Positions 8,299-17,700 of a stretch of 64,000 nt of DNA are shown here, piece by piece (positions within the stretch are counted from its first letter, which is position 1; every line of letters begins with the position of its first letter). The stretch spans positions 868,001 through 932,000 of the forward strand of contig NZ_AUKG01000002.1 in the NCBI RefSeq assembly GCF_000424625.1, written 5' to 3'. The DNA comes from Conexibacter woesei Iso977N. Lineage in GTDB: Bacteria; Actinomycetota; Thermoleophilia; Solirubrobacterales; Solirubrobacteraceae. The notes beneath the pieces were generated by a model. It saw only the letters and a list, made by a program, of their open reading frames with translations, did not search any database and was not told the origin of the DNA. The position numbers were made by a program, and so were the translations under genes.

Positions 8299-9399
8299 AT
8301 GAGGGTTGGACTGGTACTCGGTGCGGGTGGCGTGGTCGGCGCGGCGTGGCTCATCGGCGCGCTGGAGGCGCTGGCGGCCGAGACCGGATGGGATCCCACG
8401 TCGGCCGAGCAGATCGTGGGCACGTCGGCCGGATCGGTGGTCGGCGCCCTGGTCGCCGGCGGGATCGCGCCGGAGTACCTGGCGGCCTACTCGTCGGGGC
8501 GCACGCTCGACGAGGTCGAGGACGTCGACGGCCGCGTCGCTGCGATGGCGGCGAGGATGGGCGGGCGCGAGAAGCTCGACGAGGTCGCCGAGCGGCTGTC
8601 GGGCGACCAGCTGAAGCTGAAGCTCGCGCTGCCGCCGATTGGGCCCGGCTCCTGGCGGATGGCGCTGAGCACGCTGCGCCACCCGCGGTCGCATCCGGCC
8701 TCGGCGATGCTTGCGGGTTGGCTGCCGCGCGGGTTCGTCTCGACGCAGCCGATCAGCGACCTCGTGACGACCTTCGTGGACGGCGACTGGCCGGACCATC
8801 CGGGCTTCTGGGCGGTCTCCGCCGACTACCGCGACGGCTCGCGGACGGTCTTCGGCCGTGAGGACGCGCCCGCGCGCGCCACGGTCGGCGAGGCGGTCGC
8901 CGCGTCGTGCGCGATCCCAGGCTTCTACCACCCGGTCTGCATCGGCGGGCGGCGCTACGTGGACGGCGGGGTCTGCTCGCTGTCGAACCTGGACCTGCTC
9001 GCAGGCCGCGGCCTGGACCTCGTGATCTGCCTGAACCCGACGTCGTCGCTGGCCGAGGCGATGGGCGGGACGCCCGCCGAGCGCGTCGGCGGCGTGATGC
9101 GCGCGATGAGCGGGCGGCGGCTGGGCCACGAGGCGCGCAGGCTGCGCGCGGAAGGCACCGAGCTGCTGCTGCTCCAGCCGACGCGCGAGGACGTCGCGGG
9201 GATGGGGCTGAACCTGATGGCGCGCGGGCGGCGCGTCGAGGTGATGGAGCGTGCGCGGAGGACCACGGCGCTCGCGCTGCGCGACCTGCGCGGCGGCGAC
9301 CAGCTGATGCCGGCGCGCAACAGGAAGCGCCGGCGGCGCGCGGCGGCCGCGACTGCGGCTAGGGCTGCGGCGGCGAAGCGGTCGTTGCAGGCGGCCTGA
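8299..9399 (+). CDS. Patatin-like phospholipase
   Basis: A 366-residue patatin-domain protein. The oxyanion loop is GLVLGAGGVVGAAW, the nucleophile is Ser43 in GTSAGS, and the catalytic aspartate is Asp222 in YVDGGV, so the Ser-Asp dyad is complete. There is no signal peptide, so it is probably cytosolic or peripheral on the inner membrane face. Patatins release fatty acids from phospholipids or neutral lipids; the substrate is unknown. The C-terminal 30 residues are very basic and could favour membrane contact. Monocistronic as far as visible. Confidence 0.9.
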   Translation: MRVGLVLGAGGVVGAAWLIGALEALAAETGWDPTSAEQIVGTSAGSVVGALVAGGIAPEYLAAYSSGRTLDEVEDVDGRVAAMAARMGGREKLDEVAERLSGDQLKLKLALPPIGPGSWRMALSTLRHPRSHPASAMLAGWLPRGFVSTQPISDLVTTFVDGDWPDHPGFWAVSADYRDGSRTVFGREDAPARATVGEAVAASCAIPGFYHPVCIGGRRYVDGGVCSLSNLDLLAGRGLDLVICLNPTSSLAEAMGGTPAERVGGVMRAMSGRRLGHEARRLRAEGTELLLLQPTREDVAGMGLNLMARGRRVEVMERARRTTALALRDLRGGDQLMPARNRKRRRRAAAATAARAAAAKRSLQAA

Positions 9400-9528
9400 A
9401 CGAACGTCGAGGGCGTGGCGACGCTCCGGTTGCCAGCGCGTCGCTGAGGGAATACCGTTCCACGTACCTGCGCGGTGCCTGGAGGAGGGGTCGCGCGTCC
9501 TCGAACGGATTCGATTGGTGTGCTGCTG

Positions 9529-10044
9529 ATGAAGCGCCTGCTGTCCCGCCACATGGTCGTGGCTCTGCTGGTCCTGACGACGTCGGTCCTCGGCGGTCTC
9601 AGCCTGGCGGTCGTCGCCTTCGGCCAGGGCACGTCGACCGATCCGGACGCGACGGTGCCGGTCGGCGACTACACGGGCACGACCCCGTCGACGTCCACCA
9701 CGACGTCGACCGCGCCGCTGTCGGGCTACACGACCACGACGCCGACGACGACCACCACGACCACGACGTCGACGTCGACGACCGAGACGACGTCGCCGAC
9801 GAGCACCACCGAGGGCACCACCACGACCGGCGGGACCAAGGGCGCGACCGCGCACGGCAGGAGGGACGTGACGATCCCCAGCGGCGGCGGCACGCAGCCG
9901 TCGAAGGCGACCGGCAGGGCGCCGACGAAGCTGGCGTTCACGGGCGGCGAGCCGATCCTGATCGGCGCCTTCGGGGCCGCGCTGATGCTGACCGGCGTGG
10001 CGCTGCACGAGCGCCGGCGGCGGCGCGCGTCGGGCGAGTTGTAG
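9529..10044 (+). CDS. Thr-rich cell-wall protein with LAFTG sorting signal
   Basis: A 171-residue exported protein: signal peptide of about 34 residues (MVVALLVLTTSVLGGLSLAV core), then a roughly 60-residue linker almost only of Thr, Ser and Pro, and a sorting signal at the end: LAFTG (residues 135-139), a hydrophobic helix (ILIGAFGAALMLTGVAL) and an RRRRR tail. LAxTG-type signals are used by class E sortases. A class E sortase lies immediately downstream on the opposite strand, ends nine bases apart, so the pair probably works together. ATG 9529 starts the signal peptide correctly; upstream in-frame codons look non-coding. There is no recognisable globular domain. Confidence 0.85.
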   Translation: MKRLLSRHMVVALLVLTTSVLGGLSLAVVAFGQGTSTDPDATVPVGDYTGTTPSTSTTTSTAPLSGYTTTTPTTTTTTTTSTSTTETTSPTSTTEGTTTTGGTKGATAHGRRDVTIPSGGGTQPSKATGRAPTKLAFTGGEPILIGAFGAALMLTGVALHERRRRRASGEL

Positions 10045-10052
10045 TTGTAGGA

Positions 10053-11243
10053 CTACGCGGTCGTTCCGGGGGCGGCCGCGCCGCGCGGCGTGGCGCTGAC
10101 GAGGCGCGCGACCGCGACGATCCGCTGCGCCGCGCTGTAGAGCGGGTGGCACGCGGTCAGGACCAGGCGGGGCGTCGTCGTGGTGGCCGACTGCAGGACG
10201 GCGGCGTCCGACGGCTTGACGATCTTCAGGCCCTCGACGCGGTAGACGAAGCGGCCATAGGGCATCGTGACGGTGATCGCGTCGCCGCGGCGCAGGGCGT
10301 CGATGTGGCGGAACGGCGCGCCGTAGGTGGTGCGGTGGCCGGCGATGCCGGTCGTCCCGGGCTGGCCGGGCAGGGCCGTCCCGGAGTAGTGGCCGGGACC
10401 CTTGGCGAGGCTGCTGGCGCGCGTGCCCTGGACCATCACGTACGTCGCGTGGATGCGCTTGATCGTGAGCTTGCCGAGCGGCTTGCCGGCGCGGGTCGTG
10501 CCCTCGAGCCGCGCCGCGAGCGCGCGCATACGCTGGGCGGGTGAGGTGACGGTCTCGGCGTTGGCGCCGGCCGCGTCGGCGGCTTGGGGTGTGGCGTAGG
10601 TCGCGTCGAGCTTGTCGAGGTCGCCGTTGAGCGCGGCCTGCTCGTGGCTGGCCCAGAGGGCGGAGACCGGCTCCTGCCAGACGACCGTGGCGACGGCGTC
10701 GCCGACGGCGAGCGCGCCGGCGGCCATCAGGACGGCGGGCAGGCCGGGCCGCAACGCGCGGAGCCGCGCGGCGCGGGGGACGGGGGTGGCCCGCGCGCTG
10801 GGCGCGTCCGGCTCCGCGGCGAGCGCCGCGTCGCCTTCCGGATCCGGGACCGGCGCGAGCGGCGGCACGGAGGCCGCGGCTTCGCCCGCGTCGACGCGGG
10901 CGCGCAGCGCGGCGATCTCGTCGCCGAGCGCGGCGATCCGGGCGGCGAGGCTCGCGACGCGCGGGTCCGGACCGACCGTCGCGCCCGGCTCCAGGAACCA
11001 CTGGCCGTCGCCGACCGCCAGGTGCAGTGGCACCTCGAAGTCGACGCCGAACGCGGCGCCGTCGCCGCGCACGACCGGCGTTCCGGGCACCGCCGCGAGC
11101 CGGACCCAGCGGCCGCCGTCGGCGGCCAGCAGCGTCGGTGGGGCGGTCGCGGGCGCGCCGGCGCGGGCACGGCCCAGCAGGCGGACGAGCGCATGGCCCG
11201 GTCCTCCGCCCGCGTACTGCGCCTGTGCGACGTCCAACGTCAT
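10053..11243 (-). CDS. Class E sortase
   Basis: A 396-residue protein with a long cytoplasmic N-terminus (about 190 residues, Ala/Pro rich with a helical stretch VASLAARIAALGDEIAALRA), one membrane segment (AVLMAAGALAVGDAVATVVW) and an external sortase domain. His303 in GIAGHRTTYGAPF and Cys365 in VLTACHPL are the catalytic pair, with an arginine in SAAQRIVA. The sequence matches class E sortases of actinobacteria, which join LAxTG proteins to peptidoglycan. The long N-terminus is unusual; a later start is possible, but good coding sequence runs from ATG 11243. It faces its probable substrate gene. Confidence 0.9.
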   Translation of the reverse strand: MTLDVAQAQYAGGGPGHALVRLLGRARAGAPATAPPTLLAADGGRWVRLAAVPGTPVVRGDGAAFGVDFEVPLHLAVGDGQWFLEPGATVGPDPRVASLAARIAALGDEIAALRARVDAGEAAASVPPLAPVPDPEGDAALAAEPDAPSARATPVPRAARLRALRPGLPAVLMAAGALAVGDAVATVVWQEPVSALWASHEQAALNGDLDKLDATYATPQAADAAGANAETVTSPAQRMRALAARLEGTTRAGKPLGKLTIKRIHATYVMVQGTRASSLAKGPGHYSGTALPGQPGTTGIAGHRTTYGAPFRHIDALRRGDAITVTMPYGRFVYRVEGLKIVKPSDAAVLQSATTTTPRLVLTACHPLYSAAQRIVAVARLVSATPRGAAAPGTTA

Positions 11244-11323
11244 CAGATCCCTGGTCCGGCCCTCCTGGCCGCAACCGTGGGAGCGAGTGTACGGGCCCGA
11301 ACGGTCGCCGGAAAGAGGTGCAG

Positions 11324-13423
11324 CTACGCGTGCTTGGCGATCAGGTACTCGGCCACGCGCTGCGACGCGGTGCGCAGGCGGCGGAAGTACGTCGCGCGCG
11401 AGACGTGCAGCTCGTCGGCCGCCAGCTCGTGGCTGCCGGAGGGGTCGAGGTAGCCACGCTGGACGATCCTGCGCAGCAGCTGCTCGTCGGGCGAGTCGCC
11501 GAAGGCGTTGGCGACCGCGTCCTCGACCTCGGCGCGGACCGACGCCGCGCGCTCCTCGGTCGTCGTGCCGCTCGCGAGCGGCGAGGCGGCGAGCTCCAGC
11601 GGCTGGTGCATCGTGCGCAGCGCGTCGCGGACCGCCTCGAGCGTGACCGGCTCGCGCGCCTCGGCGGCCGCGACGATCCCGAACGCGGTCGCGTCGTCGT
11701 CGTCGACCTCGACCTCGGCGAGCGGGACCACGTCGGCGCCGATCCGGATCGGCCCGGGCTCCAGCCCCAGCTCGCCGTAGACCGCGGCGCGCATCGAGCC
11801 GAGGATCCCGTCCGTCGCGTGGTCGATCACATGGCATTGCGTGATCTTCCCGCCGAGCACGAGGTCCAGCTCCGAGATGTGCTGGGTGTTGACCGCCTGC
11901 GCGAACGCGACCGCCGCTTCGTTCGCCGGATCGATCGGGATGTACGACCACCGCGGGTTCTTGAGCCCGGACCGCAGGATCGCCGCCGTGTTCAAGATGG
12001 ACAGGATCGGCGACGCGAGGTCCCCGTGCTGGACGAAGTCCAGCGAGTCGCGCCAGATCAGGACCTCCTCGCCGGGGAACGTCGCGCGCGCGTGCGTCAG
12101 CCACGGACCAAGGACGACATCTTGCTCGCAGACCGGCGGCGCGTTGTCGGGTGTGACGGCGATCGCCATGCCGCACAGGGCGTCGCGCGCGTCGCGGACC
12201 GTGACGACGCGCTCCGGCGCCTGCTCCAGGATCGCCTTCGAGACGTCCCACCAGTCCTCGCCGCCGGGCATGTCCATGAAGCGCTCGCGCGCGACCGGCG
12301 CGTCGTCGGGGCGGTAGAGGTCCGCGCGGTGGGTGGTCGAGCCGTCGGCGCCGAAGCCCCAGCGGACGGCCGGGTTGTCGAGCAGCTCGGCCATGTCGAC
12401 GATCGTGCGCGTGCCCGCGGTCAGGCCGCGGACGAAGAGGTGGTCGGCGACGCGGCGGCGCAGCTCCTGGTCGCGCGTGGCGTCGCGGGCGCGGAGGTCG
12501 GAGCGCATCGCCTGGCGGACGATCTCGTGCAGCGCGACGCCGCCGGAGACCGGTTCAGAGAACGTTCGTTCTTGCAGCCAGGCGTAGGCGGCTTCCGGGT
12601 CGACGTCGGGGAGGACGTCCCGGAGCATGTCGGCGCTGCACGCGCGCGCGATCGCGGCGACGGCGACGACGTCGAGGTTGCCGCCGTCCAGCTCGGTCCG
12701 GGCGACGCGGTGCAGGATCGCCTGGACGAGGTTGGGGTGCTGGTGGACGCGCTCCGGGGCCCAGGCACCGCCGTCGCGGTGGGCGGCGTCGGCGGCGAGC
12801 GCGAGCGCCAGCGGCGAGCCGTCGGCCCAGGCGATCAGCTGCTGGGCCAGCGCGCCGTCGGCGAGGCCGTGGGCCTGGACGAGCGACAGTGCCGCGTCGG
12901 CGGGCATGGGGTCGAGCTTCAGCTCGACGCTCAGCCGCTCCCAGCCGTTCTCGAACCAGCCGGGCTCGGGCGCGGCGCGTCCGGAGAGGACGACGATCGA
13001 GTGCGCGGGGAGGCTCGGGAGGAGCCGTGCGCGGAGCCACCCGGAGGCGGCGGTCATGCGCTCGTAGGTGTCGAAGAGGATCAGCGGGTGGTCGGACTGC
13101 GTGACGTCGCCGAGCGCCGACTCGATCTCGCCCGGGACGGGCGCGAGGTCGCGGCCCTCGATCAGGCGCGGGGTCCAGCCCTTGCGCGAGGCGCGGCGGG
13201 CGACCTCCCGGAGCAGGGTCGACTTGCCGATGCCGCCGGGACCGTGGACCAGGACCACCTGGGCCGGCGGGTCGTCGGCGAACAGCGAGTCGAAGAAGGC
13301 GAGCTCGGGCTCACGGCCCACGAAGCGCTGCTCGTCCCGGGCGGCAAGTCGTTCGGCGAGGGTGCTGGACACAGAGGGTTCGCGGTTAAGCGTGTCATGC
13401 CTGTCCACTTCTTTGGGCGCCAT
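11324..13423 (-). CDS. STAND-like AAA ATPase with C-terminal helix-turn-helix
   Basis: A 699-residue protein. After FVGREPELAFFDSLF comes a P-loop GPGGIGKST (residues about 59-67) and a Walker B-like LILFDTYE, as in AAA_16/STAND ATPases. The middle has winged-helix and alpha-helical content. Residues about 480-560 look like a small GNAT-like or sensory alpha/beta region. The C-terminus ends in a helix-turn-helix (ELAADELHVSRATYFRRL). It is probably a signal-responsive transcription regulator. Start ATG 13423 lies 20 bases from the start of the divergent SDR gene, a possible target; GTG 13372 is an alternative. Confidence 0.75.
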   Translation of the reverse strand: MAPKEVDRHDTLNREPSVSSTLAERLAARDEQRFVGREPELAFFDSLFADDPPAQVVLVHGPGGIGKSTLLREVARRASRKGWTPRLIEGRDLAPVPGEIESALGDVTQSDHPLILFDTYERMTAASGWLRARLLPSLPAHSIVVLSGRAAPEPGWFENGWERLSVELKLDPMPADAALSLVQAHGLADGALAQQLIAWADGSPLALALAADAAHRDGGAWAPERVHQHPNLVQAILHRVARTELDGGNLDVVAVAAIARACSADMLRDVLPDVDPEAAYAWLQERTFSEPVSGGVALHEIVRQAMRSDLRARDATRDQELRRRVADHLFVRGLTAGTRTIVDMAELLDNPAVRWGFGADGSTTHRADLYRPDDAPVARERFMDMPGGEDWWDVSKAILEQAPERVVTVRDARDALCGMAIAVTPDNAPPVCEQDVVLGPWLTHARATFPGEEVLIWRDSLDFVQHGDLASPILSILNTAAILRSGLKNPRWSYIPIDPANEAAVAFAQAVNTQHISELDLVLGGKITQCHVIDHATDGILGSMRAAVYGELGLEPGPIRIGADVVPLAEVEVDDDDATAFGIVAAAEAREPVTLEAVRDALRTMHQPLELAASPLASGTTTEERAASVRAEVEDAVANAFGDSPDEQLLRRIVQRGYLDPSGSHELAADELHVSRATYFRRLRTASQRVAEYLIAKHA

Positions 13424-13442
13424 CCATAGACTTCCCGGCCGT

Positions 13443-14276
13443 ATGGGTGGGGTTTCCGAGGTGTTCCGCGCCGGCTTGCTGGCCGGCCAGACAGCGATCG
13501 TGACGGGTGGCGGGACGAACCTCGGGCGGCAGGCCGCCGGGGAGCTGCTGGCGTGCGGGGCCGACGTGGTGATCGCGGGGCGGCGCGAGGAGGTGCTGGC
13601 GGATGCCTGCTCGGTGTTGGCGTCTGACCGCGTCTCCTGGGTGAGCGGGGACATCCGGGAGCCGGCCGACGCCGCCCGGATCGTGGAGGCGGCGATTGAG
13701 CGCCACGGCCGGCTGGACCTGCTCGTCAACAACGCCGGCGGGCAGTACTTCGTGCCGGCCGAGTCGATCGCCGCGAAGGGCTGGCGCGCGGTGATGCGGC
13801 TGAACGTCGAGGGGACGATGACGATGTGCGGGGCCGCGCGCGACGCGCTGGCGGGCGGGGGCGGGGGCGCTGTGGTGAACGTGACCGTGAGCCCCCACCA
13901 CGGGATGCCGGCGATGGCGCACACGGGCGCGGCGCGCGCGGCGGTCGAGGCGCTGACGTCGGAGCTCGCAGCTTCGTGGGGTCCCGACGGGATCTCCGTC
14001 ATCGCGGCGGCAATCGGCCGCTTCGACACGGAGTCCTTGCGCAAGTACCCCGAGGTGGTGTGGCGCGGGGCGGCGCGGAGCGTGCCCCTCCAACGCCTCG
14101 GCACCATGCAGGAGTTCGCCTGGCTCGTCGGGATGCTGGCATCTCCTCTCGGCCGGACGTTGAGCGGCACGACCGTCACCCTCGACGGAGCCGCCGACAA
14201 CTGGTGGGGCGCCTGGCCACCCGCCGCGATCACCGACGCCGGCTCGGTCCCCACCGAGGCCCGTCGCCCAACCTGA
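13443..14276 (+). CDS. SDR oxidoreductase, peroxisomal enoyl-CoA reductase type
   Basis: A 277-residue short-chain dehydrogenase. NADP(H) binding is shown by TGGGTNLG and IAGRREE. The stretch NNAGGQYFVPAESIAAKGW and the helix AMAHTGAARAAVEALT closely follow the PECR/2,4-dienoyl-CoA reductase branch, in which the usual catalytic Tyr-x-x-x-Lys is replaced by His-x-G-A-A-R-A. Likely substrate is an enoyl- or dienoyl-CoA. ATG 13443 lies 20 bases from the divergent ATPase-regulator gene. Confidence 0.85.
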   Translation: MGGVSEVFRAGLLAGQTAIVTGGGTNLGRQAAGELLACGADVVIAGRREEVLADACSVLASDRVSWVSGDIREPADAARIVEAAIERHGRLDLLVNNAGGQYFVPAESIAAKGWRAVMRLNVEGTMTMCGAARDALAGGGGGAVVNVTVSPHHGMPAMAHTGAARAAVEALTSELAASWGPDGISVIAAAIGRFDTESLRKYPEVVWRGAARSVPLQRLGTMQEFAWLVGMLASPLGRTLSGTTVTLDGAADNWWGAWPPAAITDAGSVPTEARRPT

Positions 14277-14296
14277 GTAGACTGCGGAGCTAGCCC

Positions 14297-14368
14297 GCGG
14301 GCGAGGTGTCAACGGCTGCACGGGAGCCTTCCAAGCTCTAGGAGCGGGTTCGAGTCCCGTCGCCCGCT
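14297..14368 (+). tRNA. tRNA-Gly (anticodon TCC)
   Basis: Acceptor GCGGGCG pairs with CGCCCGC. Anticodon stem-loop GAGCCTTCCAAGCTC carries TCC. T arm GCGGGTTCGAGTCCCGT. Followed 17 bases later by tRNA-Pro, probably in the same transcript. Confidence 0.95.
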
Positions 14369-14385
14369 TTCACCTCACATAGCCA

Positions 14386-14459
14386 CGGGGAGTGGCGCAG
14401 TCTGGTAGCGCACCCGGCTGGGGGCCGGGCGGTCGCAGGTTCAAATCCTGTCTCCCCGA
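14386..14459 (+). tRNA. tRNA-Pro (anticodon GGG)
   Basis: Acceptor CGGGGAG pairs with CTCCCCG and discriminator A. Anticodon stem-loop CCCGGCTGGGGGCCGGG carries GGG. T arm GCAGGTTCAAATCCTGT. It is the last core gene before the less GC-rich island, so its 3' end is a plausible old integration site, although no second copy of that end was found to the right. Confidence 0.95.
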
Positions 14460-14464
14460 CTACA

Positions 14465-14492
14465 CGAAAGGCCCGCATTCGCGGGCCTTTCG
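14465..14492 (+). terminator. Intrinsic terminator after the tRNA pair
   Basis: A perfect 12-base stem (CGAAAGGCCCGC with GCGGGCCTTTCG) and ATTC loop, six bases after tRNA-Pro, followed by CGTTTTCG. It ends the tRNA-Gly/tRNA-Pro transcript. Confidence 0.9.
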
Positions 14493-14667
14493 CGTTTTCG
14501 AAGGCGCTAGTAGAACCCTCACAACAGCGAGCACGACTTTCGATCGGAGCGATTCGGGATCGTCTGCTTGTCGCGCCGCGAGCAGTGACGACCGCTTCTT
14601 GCGCCCATACGCCCAACGCCGTCCACCGAGTCGCGATCATCCCGCGCACGCTCGCGCTTGCCGATTG

Positions 14668-14684
14668 ACCCCTAAAAGGATTAG
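14668..14684. promoter_or_regulatory. Inverted repeat upstream of the conflict operon
   Basis: CCCTAA-AAGGA-TTAGGG is a perfect 6-base inverted repeat 43 bases before the ATG of the metallo-beta-lactamase protein gene. TTGTCA at 14695-14700 could be a -35 element, though a matching -10 element is not clear. The repeat is a candidate operator. The 175 bases to its left, back to the tRNA terminator, hold no gene I can support. Confidence 0.35.
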
Positions 14685-14726
14685 GGTGGCCCGGTCTTGT
14701 CAAGTAAGGCTGAGCAATAGGCAAGG

Positions 14727-17700
14727 ATGAGCGTAGAACAGGATTTCCTGCGGCAGTTCCTGGACGCTGAGCTCGGGCACTCGCTTGGCGCTTATCCAGT
14801 CGCCAACGAAGCGCTGACCGATCTCGGGCGAAGCCTCCGTTCGTCGGACAACGGTGGCTCTGCCCCGGAGTTGGGCTGGCTCGATGGGCTGTCCAAGCTG
14901 ATGGCCGCCTACAACCGAAAGCTTCATCAGGAAGTGCACGCTGCGTCGGCCGAGCGGCGACATCCGGCGCCGCTCTTTTTCCCTTGGTCGAACGGGGGCC
15001 TGTTCGACCCAAGGGGCAGCGGCAATGCCGCGGCGGTCGCGCCTTCTGAGGACTGGGTCGCGGGGTACTACCACGCTGCAGTCGACGCCCTCGCCGGCGA
15101 AGGCGACGTCATGCTCGCCAGATGGCTGCTGATGTCGCGCGACGGAAGCGCCCCGGTCGATGGTGGGCCGCTGGCGCCGGCCGAGCGACCTCGTCCGGGG
15201 AAGCTCGAGCGCTACCGTCGCCGGCTCTCGGTGGCCGAGCAGATCGAGCCGCGCATCGTGCCGGACGACCCGGCGGGGCGGATCGTGAAGGCCGACCTCA
15301 GCAGCGACCCGGCTCTCATCGGCTACGTCGTGTCGGCGCTGGTGGAGGGTCATCTGCTGACACACGGAGTCGAGTGGGCGCAGGCAGGTGATCTCGGCCA
15401 TCAGCTCGAACGCGACCGGGCGAACGTGAGGGACCAGCTCGACCGTGCCGAGGCGTTGCTCACGTTCGTGTACTCGATCTCCCGGACGTGCCCGTGGCTG
15501 TTCGCGGCGCGGGAGGAAGAGCGACAGTGGGTGCAGGCCAACGCGCCCATGTGCTGGCACCAGATGGTGCCGACGGTCTCCCTCTGGCTCGCCACGCAGG
15601 TGCCGCTGCTCGCGCTGCACCGTCGTGCGTACTGCCACGCGCTCCGGGGCGAAGCAGAGGAGGCGTACAAGGACTATTACAAGCTCCAGCAGCAGATCCG
15701 GCACACCGAGCGCCGCCTGCGCGCAGCGCCCTCGGTCGTGGTGGGCGCGACCGACTTCCTCGCGGCCCTCGACGCGATGGCCGACCACCACATCGGGGAG
15801 CTTTATCGCGCGAAGCAGGCACACACGACCGCACTGACCCATCTGACGCGCGCGGACGCGCGCTTGGAACGGCTGCGCACCGCGGGAACCGATAGCCGCG
15901 CATTGCCCGACGAAGCCCTCACGAGCGCACGCTGGCGTATCGAGCTTCTACTGAGCAACGGTAAGGCGCATTACGAGATGGGGCGCCACAAGCAGAGCCT
16001 GGCGTGGTACCTGCGCGCCTGGAAGTGGGTCTTGGAGATCCAGGCCGGCGACGCGGGGACCGAAGTGAACTCGGAGCCGATCGACGAAGCCGTGAGCTGG
16101 CTGGCGGCGGTTGACCATGAGCCGGTCATCTACAAGGACGATCTCAACCGCTTCATCCGCCCAATCGCAGCGCAGCTTGACGGCATCATGATCAACCGGC
16201 GGCTGGAGGCGCTGGCGGCCGACGTGCTCACTCGGCTCGGTCATTTGTTGTACGTCTTGCGGATCGAACCCGAGGACTCCTGGGAACCGGATGCGAACGG
16301 CCGAATCGAGGTGCCGACGCTCAAGTTCCTGAAGAAGGCTCTCCAGTGCGACAGCGCGAGCACCATGTTGCGTACCGACATCCTCAAGCTCGCGTACCGC
16401 CTGCTCGAAAACGGCCAGCGCAGCTGGGAAGAGCTCGAGGAGAGCGTCATCGACATGGACGAGATCGGGATCCAACACCAGTGGCAGGGTGGTGAGGACG
16501 ACTTCGCGCGAGTCTCCCGCGCGACCGAGTACGTGCTGCTTCGCGAGCTGCTTGCGACCACCGAGGCCGTGAAGGAGCCGATCGGGAGGCGGGGGACGAT
16601 CATCGACGTCCATGAGGCACAGACGCAAGAGATCGCCCGCCGGCTGCTCGCCGGGGTGTTCATCCACACCGACAGCATCAACGTCCGTCGCGCCCAGGTT
16701 CACGAACGGCTCACCGGTGATCACAAGCCGTTTGCCGGGGCCTCCCCGGCGGATGGTCCTGCCATCGAGCTGGTCAGCATGCGGCGTTTCAGCTCAGCGT
16801 TCGCCCTGCTACCGCGACCCGCGGCGTTCCGGTCGTTATCAGGCGGCTACTTCGTGCGCATTCGCTCGACGCCGAGGGCTGCGCCGCTCGGGATCGTGAT
16901 TGATCCGGGGACGGACTTCGTCGAGACGCTGTACCGGACCGGCTTCTCCGTCGCCGACGTGCAGATGATCATCGTGACGCACGACCACGTTGATCACATG
17001 GCCGCCCTTGAGCCGCTGCTGTCGCTGCTCTACGAGCGGCGCCAGATCAAGGGCAAAGAGGCTGACCCGGCGTTGCGCGACGGTGAGCTTCCGCTGCTGG
17101 GCAACCGTGGAGTGCTCGCGCGACTCCGTGAGACGGCGCAGTACAAGCAGCTGAAGTTGTATGAGTTCGCGCCCCAAGGACCGGCGCGAAACGCGGAAAG
17201 GTGCGATTCGGCGACTGTGGAAGGTGGCGACTCGCCGGCCGAGAAGTTGCCGGAGTCGATCGACGCCCTCAACGCTTGGCTCAAGAGGCAGCTCGGTGAC
17301 ATGGAGGTAAGGATCACGCCGGTGTCGAGCGAGGTGATGCGCGAAGGCGGCCACCAGGACAACTCGCTGCAGGCGTCCTTCGGGTTCGCGCTCCAGGTCG
17401 GCGGTCTCGATGGTCCGTCGATCGGGTTCACGAGCGACATGCCGCGCTCGGAGGCGGACTGCGGACCACTGCTGGAGCCTTTGACGAGCTGTGACGTCCT
17501 CATCGCCCATCTCAGCTCGTTGCCCGTGTCGGAGTTGCGGACGGCCGCCGGCCTCGGCACGCGAGGCCATCTGAAGACCTCGGAAGCAGAGGATCGCACC
17601 TGGTTGCTGAACGTGTTTAAAAGCGCCGAGACCGAGCCAGACCATTACGAGCCCGATCTGGCGTCGCGGCTGAGCTACGCGTACTGGTTGGGCAACGGTG

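Noticed and set aside
9690-9830. Possible tandem repeat or CRISPR-like array
   Set aside because: The repeated ACG/ACC codons only encode the threonine stalk of the wall protein; there are no spacers or constant repeats.
7447-11274. A 1275-codon open frame on the minus strand
   Set aside because: It is antisense to the response regulator, tRNA-Trp, patatin and sorting-signal genes. The sequence is arginine-, proline- and alanine-rich without domains, as expected for the shadow frame of GC-rich genes.
14338-15012. Minus-strand frame containing TGFEPATARPPAGC-like text
   Set aside because: This phrase is the well-known false translation of tRNA genes (here tRNA-Pro and tRNA-Gly).
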